Assembly: GCA_905234985.1 (NCBI GenBank)
Contig: CAJOJQ010000012.1
Span: forward strand, 1 to 64,000
From: an uncultured Christensenellaceae bacterium
GTDB lineage: Bacteria > Bacillota > Clostridia > Christensenellales > Aristaeellaceae
Reading direction: 5' to 3'
DNA: 64,000 nt
Part shown: positions 21,609 through 31,089 of the stretch, one piece after another
Layout: the number at the start of each line of letters is the position of its first letter
How positions within the stretch are numbered: the stretch's first letter is position 1
The notes under the pieces: model-generated
Told to the model about the DNA's origin: nothing
The model's database searches: none
Seen by the model: the letters and a program-made list of their open reading frames with translations, nothing else
Position numbers and translations under genes: made by a program

Positions 21609-22826
21609 TCAGAAACCATATTTATCGTTCAGCAGCTCAATGCCGTCGATGCGGGCATCGAAATAGGGAGCAGAACGATACATGGATTCATGGAAGTAAC
21701 CATCATAAACGATCTTGTTGCTTTCATCGAAAGAACCGTCGGTGTACTTGGGATCAGGACGCCAATCGTTGGTCAGGGGCTGACCTTTTACGGTGATGAA
21801 GCCATCGGTATCGGTGTCGAACACATGCAGCGTGCCGGCTACCATCTCCGCCATGGCGGCATCAATGGCTTCCTGGGTGCCGGGAGCGGCTACGGCTTCG
21901 TTCAGATCAGTCACGATGACGGAGCCGCCCGCGATGGTGCCCACCCAGTCGGTTTCGATTTCTTCGCCCGCGATGGTCTTTTCGATGATGTATTCAAAGT
22001 AGGGCGTCCAGTTGATGCGGGAGTAAACCAGATAGGTGGTGGGGCAGCTTTCCTTGGTGGAAATGTTGTAGCACACGTTGGGGATGCCGGCGTTTTCACA
22101 GGCGGTGGGAGCGCCCATGGAGTCGGCGTGCTGGCTGATCAGGTCGCAACCCAGGCCGATCAGGGCCTCGGCGGCAGCCTTTTCTTCTTTTTCATCATAC
22201 CAGGAGCCGGTGAACTGCACCTTCATGGTCACGTCGGGGCAGACGGACTTGGCGCCCAGGTAGAAGCTGGTGTAGCCGGACACCACTTCGGCGTAGGTAT
22301 AAGCGCCCACATAGCCCATCAGGGGCTTTTCACCCTTGAGCTGGCCCGCTTCCTTCAGCTCGTTCAGCTTCATGCCGGCGGCGATGCCCGCCAGATAGCG
22401 GCCTTCATAGATATCGGCAAAGGCGTTGTAAACGTTGTCGTAGGGCAGGGTGTGCGCCCGGTCGCCGGTGGCGTGGAAGAATTTCACATTGGGATAGGCG
22501 GCAACCGCGTCGTCAGTGTAGAACTGATGGCCGTAGCTGTCGAAGAAGATCATGTTGCAGCCTTCGTCGATCAGGTCCAGGGCGGTTTCGGCACACTGGT
22601 TGGATTCGGGCTGGTTGCGGGCGATGATGAGCTGATCCTCGCTCAGGCCCAGGTTGGCGAACACTTCGGTCACGCCGTTGATGAAGTTCATGTCATAGGT
22701 GGAATCCTCGTCGTGCAGCAGGATCACGCCCATCTTGATATCTTCCTTGGCGATGCCTTCCGCCATGGCGGGAATGATGCCCACGCACAGGATCAGGGCG
22801 AGCAGCAGAGCGAGCAATTTTTTCAT
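21609..22826 (-). CDS. BMP-family substrate-binding protein
   Basis: A 405-residue secreted binding protein. The signal peptide MKKLLALLLALILCVGIIPA ends in AMA and lacks a lipobox cysteine, unlike the usual BMP lipoproteins. The mature part has the BMP/PnrA fold: VILLHDEDSTYDMNFINGV, FHATGDRAHT, GYVGAYTYAEVVSGYTSF and LISQHADSMGAPTACENAG. It would capture purine nucleosides outside the cell for the downstream ABC transporter. Possible retention by interaction with the permeases or the wall is not visible. Located between xpt and the ATPase gene. Confidence 0.9.
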   Translation of the reverse strand: MKKLLALLLALILCVGIIPAMAEGIAKEDIKMGVILLHDEDSTYDMNFINGVTEVFANLGLSEDQLIIARNQPESNQCAETALDLIDEGCNMIFFDSYGHQFYTDDAVAAYPNVKFFHATGDRAHTLPYDNVYNAFADIYEGRYLAGIAAGMKLNELKEAGQLKGEKPLMGYVGAYTYAEVVSGYTSFYLGAKSVCPDVTMKVQFTGSWYDEKEEKAAAEALIGLGCDLISQHADSMGAPTACENAGIPNVCYNISTKESCPTTYLVYSRINWTPYFEYIIEKTIAGEEIETDWVGTIAGGSVIVTDLNEAVAAPGTQEAIDAAMAEMVAGTLHVFDTDTDGFITVKGQPLTNDWRPDPKYTDGSFDESNKIVYDGYFHESMYRSAPYFDARIDGIELLNDKYGF

Positions 22827-22872
22827 GGATGTCTCCTCCTCCAGTTGACATTGGATAAATGATTTATTTGGA

Positions 22873-23451
22873 TCAGTCGTCGGCCAGCAGGATCTTTCCG
22901 TTCTCGATGCCGGTGACGACTGCCAAAGACGTAAGATTGATGCCCATGGCGCGCAGGTTCTTTCCGCCCTGCATGAAGCCCTTTTCGATGCCGATGCCGA
23001 TGCCGACGATGGGGCAGTCCGTCTGGGCGCACAGGGCCATCATGCCCTGGCACGCCTGGCCGTCCGCCAGAAAATCGTCAATGATCAGCACGCGGCTGCC
23101 CTGGGGCAGGAATTTTTTATCCACGCGGATCACGTTTTCCCGCTTGTGGGTAAAGGAATACACCTTCGCTTCCGCCACGTCGGGGCTTTGCACCACGGTG
23201 GCGCCTTTTTTGGCGAATACCACGGGCAGGTCGTTCATGGCCCGGGCGGTGGCCAGGGCCAGGGCGATACCGCTGGCTTCCACGGTCAGGATCAGGTCGG
23301 GCTTCGCGTCCTGAAACCGGCGGGCCAGTTCTTCACCCATGCGGAAAAGCAGGCCGGTTTCAATGCGGTGGTTCAAAAACATATCCACCTTTACGATGTT
23401 CTGGCCGATGCCCTGACCATACCGGGCGATGGCTTCTCTCAGTTCCTGCAT
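22873..23451 (-). CDS. xpt: Xanthine phosphoribosyltransferase
   Basis: A 192-residue PRTase converting xanthine and PRPP to XMP. The PRPP-binding motif VLIIDDFLADGQA and the hood region VKVDMFLNHRIETGLLFRMG match Xpt; VVFAKKGATV is the flexible-loop region. The ATG at 23451 is chosen because GGAGGAG lies 9 bases before it and would be inside the gene if the start were 23472. It leads the purine uptake operon. I find no purine riboswitch in the leader, although that is common before xpt in Firmicutes. Confidence 0.93.
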   Translation of the reverse strand: MQELREAIARYGQGIGQNIVKVDMFLNHRIETGLLFRMGEELARRFQDAKPDLILTVEASGIALALATARAMNDLPVVFAKKGATVVQSPDVAEAKVYSFTHKRENVIRVDKKFLPQGSRVLIIDDFLADGQACQGMMALCAQTDCPIVGIGIGIEKGFMQGGKNLRAMGINLTSLAVVTGIENGKILLADD

Positions 23452-23621
23452 GAACCGCGCCTCCTCCGTCAATTTCTGTCAAAAATCCGAACATTTTGAA
23501 GAAATACAGCTCTATTGTACTGGAAAAGCTGAAAAATGCAACCCCTTTTCCAAAATAATTTTTGCACCCGTGCGGATTTTCACTTATTCGCCCATATTGT
23601 ACATGAAAAAAGAATATCCAC

Positions 23622-23683
23622 AGGATATAGCACTGGAAAACGTCTGGCAAACCCTTTTCAATTCCGCCAAAGTGCGCTATAAT
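23622..23683. promoter_or_regulatory. Divergent promoters between xpt and the secreted-protein genes
   Basis: Minus strand: TTGCCA (23645-23650), 17 bases, TATCCT (23622-23627), toward xpt. Plus strand: TTTTCA (23655-23660), 17 bases, TATAAT (23678-23683), toward the gene at 23796. The two promoters lie back to back only 4 bases apart. The rest of the 344-bp gap shows no open frame and no conserved riboswitch core. Confidence 0.55.
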
Positions 23684-23795
23684 AAATTGGAAAAAGCGGG
23701 AAGAAAGGAACGCGATGGAAAATATTCCTGTTTCCCTGCAAGAAAAAGGTTTCGTTTTTCGTTATGATTCATGAAAGCCGAAAGGATGTGGCAAC

Positions 23796-25238
23796 ATGCG
23801 CGGACGCGTGCGTATCTTCTCTCTTCTGATGGCGGCGGTGCTGTGGCTTTCCTGCCCGGGAGCGCTGGCGGAATTTTCTCCCCGGTACGAGCAGCTTGCC
23901 GCCGGGGATCACATGACGCTGGAGATTTCGGGACAGCTGAACAGCCTGTCCACCCTGAGCAGCCGGTCCCTGGAAATCGTGAACGGATGGCTGGAGGGGC
24001 TGGCCCTTCGGGTATCCGCCGGGAGGAGGGACGCGGTGGCCGTCATGAAGAACGGGGAAAGCCTGATTTCCGCTTTCGTGGAACGGCAGGCGGGGTATAC
24101 GCTGACGGCGTTCCAGCCCTCCGGCGAGGCTTATCTGACGGACCCCGCGGGGCCGGACGCCTTGCAGCTGATCGGCGGGGAGACCACGCAGCTTCCCGAT
24201 CTGACCGTGCTGCCCGCCCTGTACATGAAGGCCGCGCCCGCGCTGTACGCCGCGCTGGAAAACTACGTGACGCCCAAAAAAGTGCGGGAATCCACTTCCA
24301 TCAAGAACGCCAACGCCGCCGCGTTCTACATAAATTATCAGTTTCCGGACGGAAAGTTCAACGAGGCCTGGCCGGAGACGCTGGAAGCGATCCTGCCGTA
24401 TGTAAAGGAAGCGTTCAAAATGCAGCCGGACCTGTACGAGGATATGGAAGGGCTGCTGAGAGGCCTTACGTTTTCGGACGAATGCCGGTTCAAGCGCTTC
24501 CTGGATAAGGAAGGGAACGAGCTGGGGTTCCAGTTTACCGGCAAGGCCGAAAGGGACGGCGACAAGCGCAAGGTGACGATGTACGGCGGCTATACGCCGG
24601 GCAAGGGCGGCTACGTTTCGGTGAATTTGGCGGGGGTCGGATCGAAAAACAGCCTGAAAGGCAGCCTGAGCGTAAAGCTGACCACCAAACAGAACGTGAC
24701 CACCCTCGACGCGGAAGGCAGCCTGAACCGCGTCCTGAACGGGAGATCCACGGCGTATACCCTGAACGCCGCGCTGAAAAACGAAACGGGCGAGGAAGAA
24801 GAACACTGGACGGGCAAAATCACCTGTTCGGAAAAGGAACACGGGATCAAAACCGCCTGGACCCTGTCGCCGGATATGACCTTTACCGAAAACGGGCTGG
24901 AGGGCGACGTGAGCGTGCAGCGGAAAACCGGATCGGACGTGACGCTGGAAGCCCGGATACACGCGCTTTTGACCGTCGGGGAAGAGGAAGGCGCCTTCGG
25001 AATCCACAGCGCCAAGGATTTGCGGGGGCTGACGGAGGAAAAGGCCCGCGCTTCCGCGCTTTCGGAGCTGGCCCCTCTGACGGGCGCGCTGGCCCCCCTG
25101 GCGGCGGAGCTGAAGGAAGATGAACGGACGCTGCTTTTGCACGAACTGCGGACGAACGCATGGATGAACGGCCCTTCCGTTCCCGTGCCGGACGCTGTGG
25201 AAGATAGCTGGATCGTGGAGGAGGATGATCTGGAATGA
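23796..25238 (+). CDS. Secreted protein of unknown function A
   Basis: A 480-residue protein with a clear signal peptide (RVRIFSLLMAAVLWLSCPGA, ending ALA) and a beta-rich mature region of alternating polar/apolar strands (LEISGQLNSLSTLSSR; GSLSVKLTTKQNVTTLDAEG), with a helical insert near residues 180-230. No cysteine-based lipobox and no catalytic motif. AAAGGA lies 10 bases before the ATG. It overlaps the next gene by 4 bases, and the two share length and organisation, so they look like distant paralogues. A binding, shielding or surface role is possible; no function can be claimed. Confidence 0.65.
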   Translation: MRGRVRIFSLLMAAVLWLSCPGALAEFSPRYEQLAAGDHMTLEISGQLNSLSTLSSRSLEIVNGWLEGLALRVSAGRRDAVAVMKNGESLISAFVERQAGYTLTAFQPSGEAYLTDPAGPDALQLIGGETTQLPDLTVLPALYMKAAPALYAALENYVTPKKVRESTSIKNANAAAFYINYQFPDGKFNEAWPETLEAILPYVKEAFKMQPDLYEDMEGLLRGLTFSDECRFKRFLDKEGNELGFQFTGKAERDGDKRKVTMYGGYTPGKGGYVSVNLAGVGSKNSLKGSLSVKLTTKQNVTTLDAEGSLNRVLNGRSTAYTLNAALKNETGEEEEHWTGKITCSEKEHGIKTAWTLSPDMTFTENGLEGDVSVQRKTGSDVTLEARIHALLTVGEEEGAFGIHSAKDLRGLTEEKARASALSELAPLTGALAPLAAELKEDERTLLLHELRTNAWMNGPSVPVPDAVEDSWIVEEDDLE

Positions 25239-26752
25239 AACGTGGAATCGCGCTGCTGCTGGCGCTCCTGCTGCTGGCGGCGGCCGCCATGCCCGCCCTT
25301 GCGGATGATTATACCCTGGCGGAAAAATTTTATCAGCAGGCGGTGAAGGAATCGGCGTTCCGGGGCACGCTGACCCTGTCGGCGTCCGGCGCGGGCACCC
25401 GGGCCGTTGATACGGCTCTTTGGACGGCGATCAAAAGCCTGGCTCCTCGGCTGAGCCTATCTTTGGAGCATGCCACCACGCCTTATAAGGACGAAGGCCA
25501 GGCCACCCTGACCCTGACGCTGGACGGCGCGCCCAACGGAAAGCTGACCTATATGTACGACGAACAGCTGATGGCTTTCGGCGGCACGGTGCTGGGCGGC
25601 GATAACGTGTACTATTCCGCCGCCCGGGACTGGAACCTGGCCGAGCTGCTCAGCGGGCTGCTGTCCGACGGCAGCGGCTGGCCTCCCGTTTGGCAGATGG
25701 CCCTCGCGGTGGAAAACGCCCCGGCGGAATGGAAGGCCCGGGCCGAAAGCCGCATCGCCGTGTATAAAACAAAGCTGAACCTGTGGCTGAACGGATACGC
25801 CCAGTTTTCCACCGGCCGGGACGGCAACACGATGTATTCTCAGCTGGCGTGCGCCATTCCCGCCCAGGCGCTGAAAGCGGAAATCAAGCAGTTGATGGTG
25901 GACTTTTATAACGACGCGGAGCTGCTGACCCTGCTCAAGGAAGTGGTTTCCGCCCAGGAAGCCGCCGCGTACCTGCAGCCCTCCATGATGAACGACCTGT
26001 TCTCCATGCTGGACGCCATGCAAATGAGCGGCGACCTGGAAGTGGTGCAGCGCTACGATATTTCCGCATCGCCCCTGCTGCTTCAGCTTTCCGTGCCCCT
26101 TGGCGCGGGCGGCGCGCTTTCCCGGCTGACGGTTTCCTGCGCCTATGAGGAGGGCGGCCAGAACTGGCGGCTTTCCGGCAGCATGAACAGCGGCGCGGAA
26201 TTCGACGCGTCCTGCCTGATCTCCAATGAAACCATCTTTACCGGCAGCGTGAAGCTGACCTTGCCGGAGGAGGACGAGAGCTTCGTGGTGAGCGATCAGG
26301 CGGCGATGAAAACGGTGGCCTTCGATTATAACCTGATCTGGGAACCGGGGGAGGACGTCTATACTCTGTCCACCGACCGCCTTTCCCGGGAAATCAAGGG
26401 AAGCCTGCTGATTCGCCCCGTGGAGGGAGATTTGCCCGAGCAAAGCCTGACCCTGGAACTTACCATGTCCTCCGGCAGCGCCAAGCGCTCCGCCACCCAG
26501 CTGAACGGCAGCCTGACTTGGCGCGACCTGGAAAGCGGCGCGTCGCTCGGCGCGATCCTTACCAGCAAAACCGCTGCGCCCTTCGCCTATACCGCGCCGT
26601 CCTCCCTGACCGGAACCCTGCGCGTGGATCAGCTGAGCGCAGAATCCCTGAAAGCCGTGGTTCAGTTCTGGGCGCAGAGGACGCAGAGCTATTTCGCTTC
26701 CCTGGCGCAGGGCGGCAGCCTGCTTTCGCCCATCGTCACCGTCCAGCCCTGA
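25235..26752 (+). CDS. Secreted protein of unknown function B
   Basis: A 505-residue protein with signal peptide (GIALLLALLLLAAAAMPALA) and a mature region that begins helical (YTLAEKFYQQAVKESAFRG), then beta strands, a helical insert near 205-270 (ALKAEIKQLMVDFYNDAELL), then more strands (SGDLEVVQRYDISASPLLLQ). The order matches protein A. It starts in the ATGA overlap with gene A, so both are made from one mRNA in a fixed ratio. No cysteine pairs, repeats or active-site motif seen. Confidence 0.65.
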   Translation: MKRGIALLLALLLLAAAAMPALADDYTLAEKFYQQAVKESAFRGTLTLSASGAGTRAVDTALWTAIKSLAPRLSLSLEHATTPYKDEGQATLTLTLDGAPNGKLTYMYDEQLMAFGGTVLGGDNVYYSAARDWNLAELLSGLLSDGSGWPPVWQMALAVENAPAEWKARAESRIAVYKTKLNLWLNGYAQFSTGRDGNTMYSQLACAIPAQALKAEIKQLMVDFYNDAELLTLLKEVVSAQEAAAYLQPSMMNDLFSMLDAMQMSGDLEVVQRYDISASPLLLQLSVPLGAGGALSRLTVSCAYEEGGQNWRLSGSMNSGAEFDASCLISNETIFTGSVKLTLPEEDESFVVSDQAAMKTVAFDYNLIWEPGEDVYTLSTDRLSREIKGSLLIRPVEGDLPEQSLTLELTMSSGSAKRSATQLNGSLTWRDLESGASLGAILTSKTAAPFAYTAPSSLTGTLRVDQLSAESLKAVVQFWAQRTQSYFASLAQGGSLLSPIVTVQP

Positions 26753-26813
26753 CCGAGGCAAGAAATGACACTTTTCCTGCCTGAAAACAGCAAGATTCAT
26801 GCCTGAAATGTCA

Positions 26814-26842
26814 TTGCGAAAATACGCAGGGGATGCTATAAT
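26814..26842 (+). promoter_or_regulatory. Promoter for secreted protein C
   Basis: TTGCGA (26814-26819), 17 bases, TATAAT (26837-26842). Just before it, AATGACA (26763) and TGTCATT (26809) form an inverted repeat and TGCCTGAAA occurs twice, possibly the end structure of the preceding mRNA. Confidence 0.7.
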
Positions 26843-26918
26843 AATACCGTAAGCACACGATAGCATCGTGGAGAAATAACCGGCCAACGCCGGAAAGAAA
26901 AGAAAGGGGAAACCTGAA

Positions 26919-28241
26919 ATGAAAAAAATCCTTGCTCTGCTGCTGGCGCTTGTGATGGCGCTGGGCTGCGTCGGCGCTTTCGCTGAGGAAACCGCCAGCG
27001 AAAACACTGAAAACACCATTACCATTCCCTCCTTCACCCTGTCCTTTGAATCCAAGGCGGACATCGAAAAGCTGGTCTCCCTGCTGCCCCTGCTCGGCGT
27101 CGACGAAGCCACCGCAGCCCAGATGCAGTCCATCCTGCCCCTGCTGGCCCATACCAACGGCCAGATCGTTTTCGCCAATAACGGCATTCAGCTTGACCTG
27201 GGCCTGCAGGGCCAGAAGCTGCTGACCGTGGCCGGCGAACAGACCGAAGACGGCTTCGCCCTGGCCAGCGATATCCTGCCCAGCTACGTACTCACCCTGG
27301 CCAACGATACCATCAAGGCCATCATGGATCAGTTCACTTCCCAGGCGGAAGGCGCCATGGCCAATGTGAACATGGAAGCCCTGATGACGAACATGACCGG
27401 CTACATGAAGCAGTACATCGCCTCCGTGAGCGCGGCCGTGAAGCCCGGCGAAGCCGAAATGGGCGAATTCGCTTTTGAAGACCTGGACCTGACCTTCAAT
27501 TGCCGCATGCCCATCGAAATCGACATGGAAGCCATCAAGACCGCCGTGCTGACCCTGATGGAACAGATCAAGAGCGATGAAAACGTGGCTTCTCTGATCA
27601 GCGCTCTGGGCACCATGGGCATGACCACGGCAACCGCCGAGAATCCCGAAATCGTTACCCCCGAAGTGACCGTGTACGCCTACACCAACGTGGATGAAGA
27701 AGGCAACAGCGACGGCACCACCCTGGTGACCGTGGAAACCGTTGTTACCGCCGAAGGCGAAACCGTGACCGTGGATGTGTCCGTACTGGTGGAAGAGAAC
27801 GCCGTGACCGTGGGCGTGACCATGGTGGAACAGGAAGTCAGCTGCACCGTGCATGTTGAACCCACTGAAAAGGGCGCTTTCATGTTCTTCGTGTTTGAAG
27901 GCCAGGGCATTGAAGCCGCCGAAACCCTGAACGTCACCATCGACGACGAGATCAAGCTGGAAACCGAAGCCTACCTGATGGATCTGGAAAACGCCATTTT
28001 CAGCGAAGTGGTCACCTTTGCCCAGGGCGGTGAACGCGACTTTGCCGTGCTGGATGAAAACAAGACTGTGGTTCCCGTGGAACAGCTGATGGCCGATTCC
28101 GAAGGCGAAATCGCTGGCGCTCTGCTGGGCGACGTGATGAGCAACGGCCTGGGCGCTCTGATCACCAAGGTTTCCGAGATCATGCCCGAAGAAGTTGGCG
28201 CCCTGATGACGCTGCTCTCCGGCGGCCAGGCTGCGGAATAA
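26919..28241 (+). CDS. Secreted protein of unknown function C, likely highly expressed
   Basis: A 440-residue acidic secreted protein (signal MKKILALLLALVMALGCVGA, then FAEE). The mature chain alternates helices (IEKLVSLLPLLGVDEATAAQ) with long beta-rich Val/Thr/Glu stretches (NSDGTTLVTVETVVTAEGET). It has its own promoter, a strong AAAGGGG ribosome binding site and strikingly uniform codon choice (GCC, ACC, CTG, GAA), unlike proteins A and B, which suggests high expression. It has an intrinsic terminator. It may be a third member of the same secreted family; identity is too low by eye to be sure. Confidence 0.65.
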   Translation: MKKILALLLALVMALGCVGAFAEETASENTENTITIPSFTLSFESKADIEKLVSLLPLLGVDEATAAQMQSILPLLAHTNGQIVFANNGIQLDLGLQGQKLLTVAGEQTEDGFALASDILPSYVLTLANDTIKAIMDQFTSQAEGAMANVNMEALMTNMTGYMKQYIASVSAAVKPGEAEMGEFAFEDLDLTFNCRMPIEIDMEAIKTAVLTLMEQIKSDENVASLISALGTMGMTTATAENPEIVTPEVTVYAYTNVDEEGNSDGTTLVTVETVVTAEGETVTVDVSVLVEENAVTVGVTMVEQEVSCTVHVEPTEKGAFMFFVFEGQGIEAAETLNVTIDDEIKLETEAYLMDLENAIFSEVVTFAQGGERDFAVLDENKTVVPVEQLMADSEGEIAGALLGDVMSNGLGALITKVSEIMPEEVGALMTLLSGGQAAE

Positions 28242-28262
28242 TCCCTGATTTCAATACCCCGT

Positions 28263-28286
28263 GCCGTCCGGGTTCGCCCGGACGGC
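28263..28286 (+). terminator. Intrinsic terminator after secreted protein C
   Basis: GCCGTCCGGG, loop TTCG, CCCGGACGGC, then GCTTCTTTTC. A 10-bp perfect stem with a stable tetraloop. Confidence 0.85.
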
Positions 28287-28320
28287 GCTTCTTTTCGACA
28301 AAACGGAGGTCGTTCGCGCC

Positions 28321-29073
28321 ATGCAGGATTTTTCATTGCCCCAGGCACAGCCCTTTGATTTTCCGGAGGGCGACCACGGCATTCTTTTGATTCACGGCTT
28401 TACCGGTTCGCCCGCCCACATGCGCCTGCTGGGCGAGGGCTTAAGGGGAAAAGGCTTTGCCGTGCGGGGCGTCCTGCTGCCGGGCCATGGACAAACCCCG
28501 GAAGCCATGGGCAAGGTCAAATGGCGGGACTGGGTGCTGGCCGTCCGGGAAGCGGCGGCGGACATGCGGGGGAAATACCGCCGCTTCACCGTGGCGGGCC
28601 TTTCCATGGGCGGGTGCCTTGCCCTGATGATCGCCGAACAGATGCAGGCGGACGCCTGCGTGACCATCGCCGCGCCCATGAAAACCGTCAATCGCCTGCG
28701 CGTGCTGGCCCCCATGGCGGCCTTCGCCCATCCCATGATCCATAAGCAGGCGGACGGCGCGCGGGCCACCCTGAACCAGGATTATGATATCGGCTATACC
28801 AGCTATCCCACCGCCAGCGTGGGCCAGTTGAGCGCCGTCATCCGCCGGGCCAAAAGGGATTTGCATTTGATTCATTGCCCCCTGCTCACCGTCCAGTCCC
28901 ACGGCGATAAAACCGTCACCCCGGACAGCCCGGCCCTGATCCTGGGCGGCGTTTCCAGCACGGTCAAAGAAACGCTGTGGCTGGACAGCGCGCCCCACGT
29001 TTGCACCATTTCCCCGGAATACGAAAAAATCGTAAACGGCATGGCGGATTTTTTGAAAAAGTGGGTGGAATAA
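28321..29073 (+). CDS. Alpha/beta hydrolase, carboxylesterase-like
   Basis: A 250-residue hydrolase of the Est30/monoacylglycerol lipase type. Oxyanion segment LLIHGFTGSP (residues 22-31), nucleophile S95 in GLSMGG, acid in SHGDKTVTPD and histidine in SAPHVCTISPEYEKI complete the triad. CGGAGG precedes the ATG at 28321; the upstream in-frame start would overlap a terminator and is rejected. Cytoplasmic; it would hydrolyse short-chain esters. It lies between the secreted-protein cluster and the rimP operon with no evident partner. Confidence 0.88.
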   Translation: MQDFSLPQAQPFDFPEGDHGILLIHGFTGSPAHMRLLGEGLRGKGFAVRGVLLPGHGQTPEAMGKVKWRDWVLAVREAAADMRGKYRRFTVAGLSMGGCLALMIAEQMQADACVTIAAPMKTVNRLRVLAPMAAFAHPMIHKQADGARATLNQDYDIGYTSYPTASVGQLSAVIRRAKRDLHLIHCPLLTVQSHGDKTVTPDSPALILGGVSSTVKETLWLDSAPHVCTISPEYEKIVNGMADFLKKWVE

Positions 29074-29159
29074 GGGCCGGAACCAAATACGGTTGCCCAA
29101 AAACAGGCCCCGTTTTCACTTCAAATTGCCGAAACTTCGGATATTTCTTTGGAAAACGC

Positions 29160-29382
29160 TTGTATTTAAGCAGAACGTATGGTATACTACCCGTTGGAAT
29201 CTGTCAAAAAGATGGCAGAGTCCGGCAACCAGGTTTAACAGTGCCTTTTTAGAAAGAAGGGTTTAACGAAGAGTGGGAGCTGCAAGCAGGAAGACGCGGG
29301 TGCGGACGCTTTATTTCGTGCCCCTGTGTTTTCCAAAGCCTGCGGCGGAATCCCGCTCTTTTCTATTTCAAAGGAGCGAACG
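29160..29382 (+). promoter_or_regulatory. Promoter and structured leader of the rimP-truB operon
   Basis: TTGTAT (29160-29165), 17 bases, TATACT (29183-29188). The 190-base untranslated leader contains a 12-pair stem, GGAAGACGCGGG (29289-29300) with 29323-29334 (three G-U pairs), and a small GCGG/CCGC hairpin followed by TCTTTTCT (about 29341-29362) close to the rimP ribosome binding site. The leader may attenuate the operon or be an autoregulatory site; I match it to no named RNA family. Confidence 0.55.
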
Positions 29383-29871
29383 ATGCCTCAAAAGAACCTG
29401 AACATGCAGAAAATCACCGAGATCTGCGAAAAGACGGCCCGGAAATTCGATTACGAGCTGTGCGACGCCGCCATGGAGAAGGAACCTACCGGTCGATATC
29501 TGCGCATCTACATCGACAAAGAGGGCGGCATCACCCTGGACGACTGCGAAAAGTTCCATCGGGCCGTGCAGCCCAGCCTGGAAAGTTTCGACTATGATTT
29601 CCTGGAGGTCTGCTCCCCGGGCATCGACCGGCCCCTGAAAACCAAGCGGGATATCGAAAAATCCCTGGGGCTGCTGGTGGAAGCCCGGCTGTATAAGCCC
29701 ATCGACGGCAGGAAATCCGTGCAGGGCCTGCTGCGGGAAATGGACGAAAACCACGTGCTGCTGCAAAGCGGAGAGGAAGCGGTGGAGCTGCCCCGCAAGG
29801 CGGTGGCCCAGGTGCGTTTGGTGCCCGATTTGAGCGCCCTGGACGAAGACGAGGAAGAAACGTCCCTGTAA
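29383..29871 (+). CDS. rimP: Ribosome maturation factor RimP
   Basis: A 162-residue RimP (30S subunit maturation). The conserved core EVCSPGIDRPLKTKRDIEKS and the N-terminal LRIYIDKEGGITLDDCEKF are typical, followed by the C-terminal Sm-like domain (QGLLREMDENHVLLQSGEEA). AAGGAGCG lies before the ATG at 29383; the longer start is rejected. First gene of the nusA-infB operon, its normal place in Firmicutes. The extreme C-terminus is acidic. Confidence 0.95.
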   Translation: MPQKNLNMQKITEICEKTARKFDYELCDAAMEKEPTGRYLRIYIDKEGGITLDDCEKFHRAVQPSLESFDYDFLEVCSPGIDRPLKTKRDIEKSLGLLVEARLYKPIDGRKSVQGLLREMDENHVLLQSGEEAVELPRKAVAQVRLVPDLSALDEDEEETSL

Positions 29872-29907
29872 CAAGGGATGAGTACATAAAGAAAGCAGGA
29901 GGATAAA

Positions 29908-31074
29908 ATGGCACGCAAATCTGAAATGATGGAAGCAATCGAAGCGCTGGCAAAGGCGAAGGATATCAGCGTGGATCAGATCATGGAAGCGGTGGAGGAC
30001 GGTCTGAAGGCCGCTTACCGCCGGGAAATGAAGCGGGGCGCCAATACGCCCATGAACCTGTCCGTGGTTTTCTCCCGGGACAAGGACGCTCAGATCTTCG
30101 CGCGCAAGGTAGTCACGGAAGAAGTAGAGGACGAAAGCCAGCAGATTTCCCTGGAAGAAGCCCGCGCCCTGGGTCCCAATTATGAGTTAGGGGACATCGT
30201 GGAAATCGACGTGACCCCCGCCGACTTTGGCCGCGTGGCCGCCCAGACCGCCAAGCAGGTGATCCGCCAGAAGCTGCAGGACGTGGAAAAGGGCAAGATC
30301 TACGACGAATACATTGAGAAAGAAAATGAGATTCTCACCGGCATCGTGGAGCGGGTGGACGCCAAGGGCGTGCAGGTGGAATTGGGCCGCACCCAGGGCT
30401 TCCTGGACAGCAGCGAATTCATGCCCGGCGAGGAATACCGCCCCGGCGACCATATCAAGGTATACGTTTTGCAGGTGTACCGCACCAACCGGGACGTGAA
30501 CCGCACGCCTCAGGTGGCGGTCAGCCGCATTCATCCCGGCCTGGTCAAGCGCCTGTTTGAAATGGAAGTGCCGGAAATCGCCACCGGCGTTGTGCAGATC
30601 AAGTCCATCGCCCGGGAAGCGGGCAGCCGCACCAAGATGGCCGTGGCCTCCATGGACGCCATGATCGACCCCGTGGGCGCTTGCGTCGGTCCCCGGGGCG
30701 CGCGCGTGGACAAGGTGGTCAGCGAGCTGAAAAACGAAAAGATCGACATCATCAAATGGTCCGCCGACCCGGCTGAATTCGTGGCCAACGCCCTGAATCC
30801 CGCTTACGTGGAACGGGTGCTGCAAAGCAACGAGGAAAAAATCTGCCGCGTGGTGGTGCCGGATAACCAGCTGAGCCTCGCCATCGGCAAGGAAGGGCAG
30901 AACGCTCGCCTGGCCGCCAAGCTGACCGGCTGGAAGATTGATATCAAGTCCCAGACCCAGTACAACGAGCTGCTGGGCAACGAAGCGCCCGTCCTGCTGG
31001 AGGGCAACGGATCGGTGATTGCCGACGCTGCCGAGGATTACGATCGGCTGCCCGTGGATGACGACATCGAATAA
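29908..31074 (+). CDS. nusA: Transcription termination/antitermination factor NusA
   Basis: A 388-residue NusA: N-terminal RNA polymerase-binding domain (1-130), S1 domain (about 135-200; [20 protein letters not shown]), and two KH domains ([20 protein letters not shown] near 250 and [20 protein letters not shown] near 325). There are no C-terminal acidic repeats, as usual in Firmicutes. GGAGG lies 7 bases before the ATG. It modulates pausing, termination and rRNA antitermination. Confidence 0.97.
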   Translation: MARKSEMMEAIEALAKAKDISVDQIMEAVEDGLKAAYRREMKRGANTPMNLSVVFSRDKDAQIFARKVVTEEVEDESQQISLEEARALGPNYELGDIVEIDVTPADFGRVAAQTAKQVIRQKLQDVEKGKIYDEYIEKENEILTGIVERVDAKGVQVELGRTQGFLDSSEFMPGEEYRPGDHIKVYVLQVYRTNRDVNRTPQVAVSRIHPGLVKRLFEMEVPEIATGVVQIKSIAREAGSRTKMAVASMDAMIDPVGACVGPRGARVDKVVSELKNEKIDIIKWSADPAEFVANALNPAYVERVLQSNEEKICRVVVPDNQLSLAIGKEGQNARLAAKLTGWKIDIKSQTQYNELLGNEAPVLLEGNGSVIADAAEDYDRLPVDDDIE

Positions 31075-31089
31075 TCAGAGGATGGTTCC

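Noticed and set aside
23452-23795. Purine riboswitch before xpt
   Set aside because: The conserved loop and junction bases of the purine aptamer cannot be found on the minus strand.
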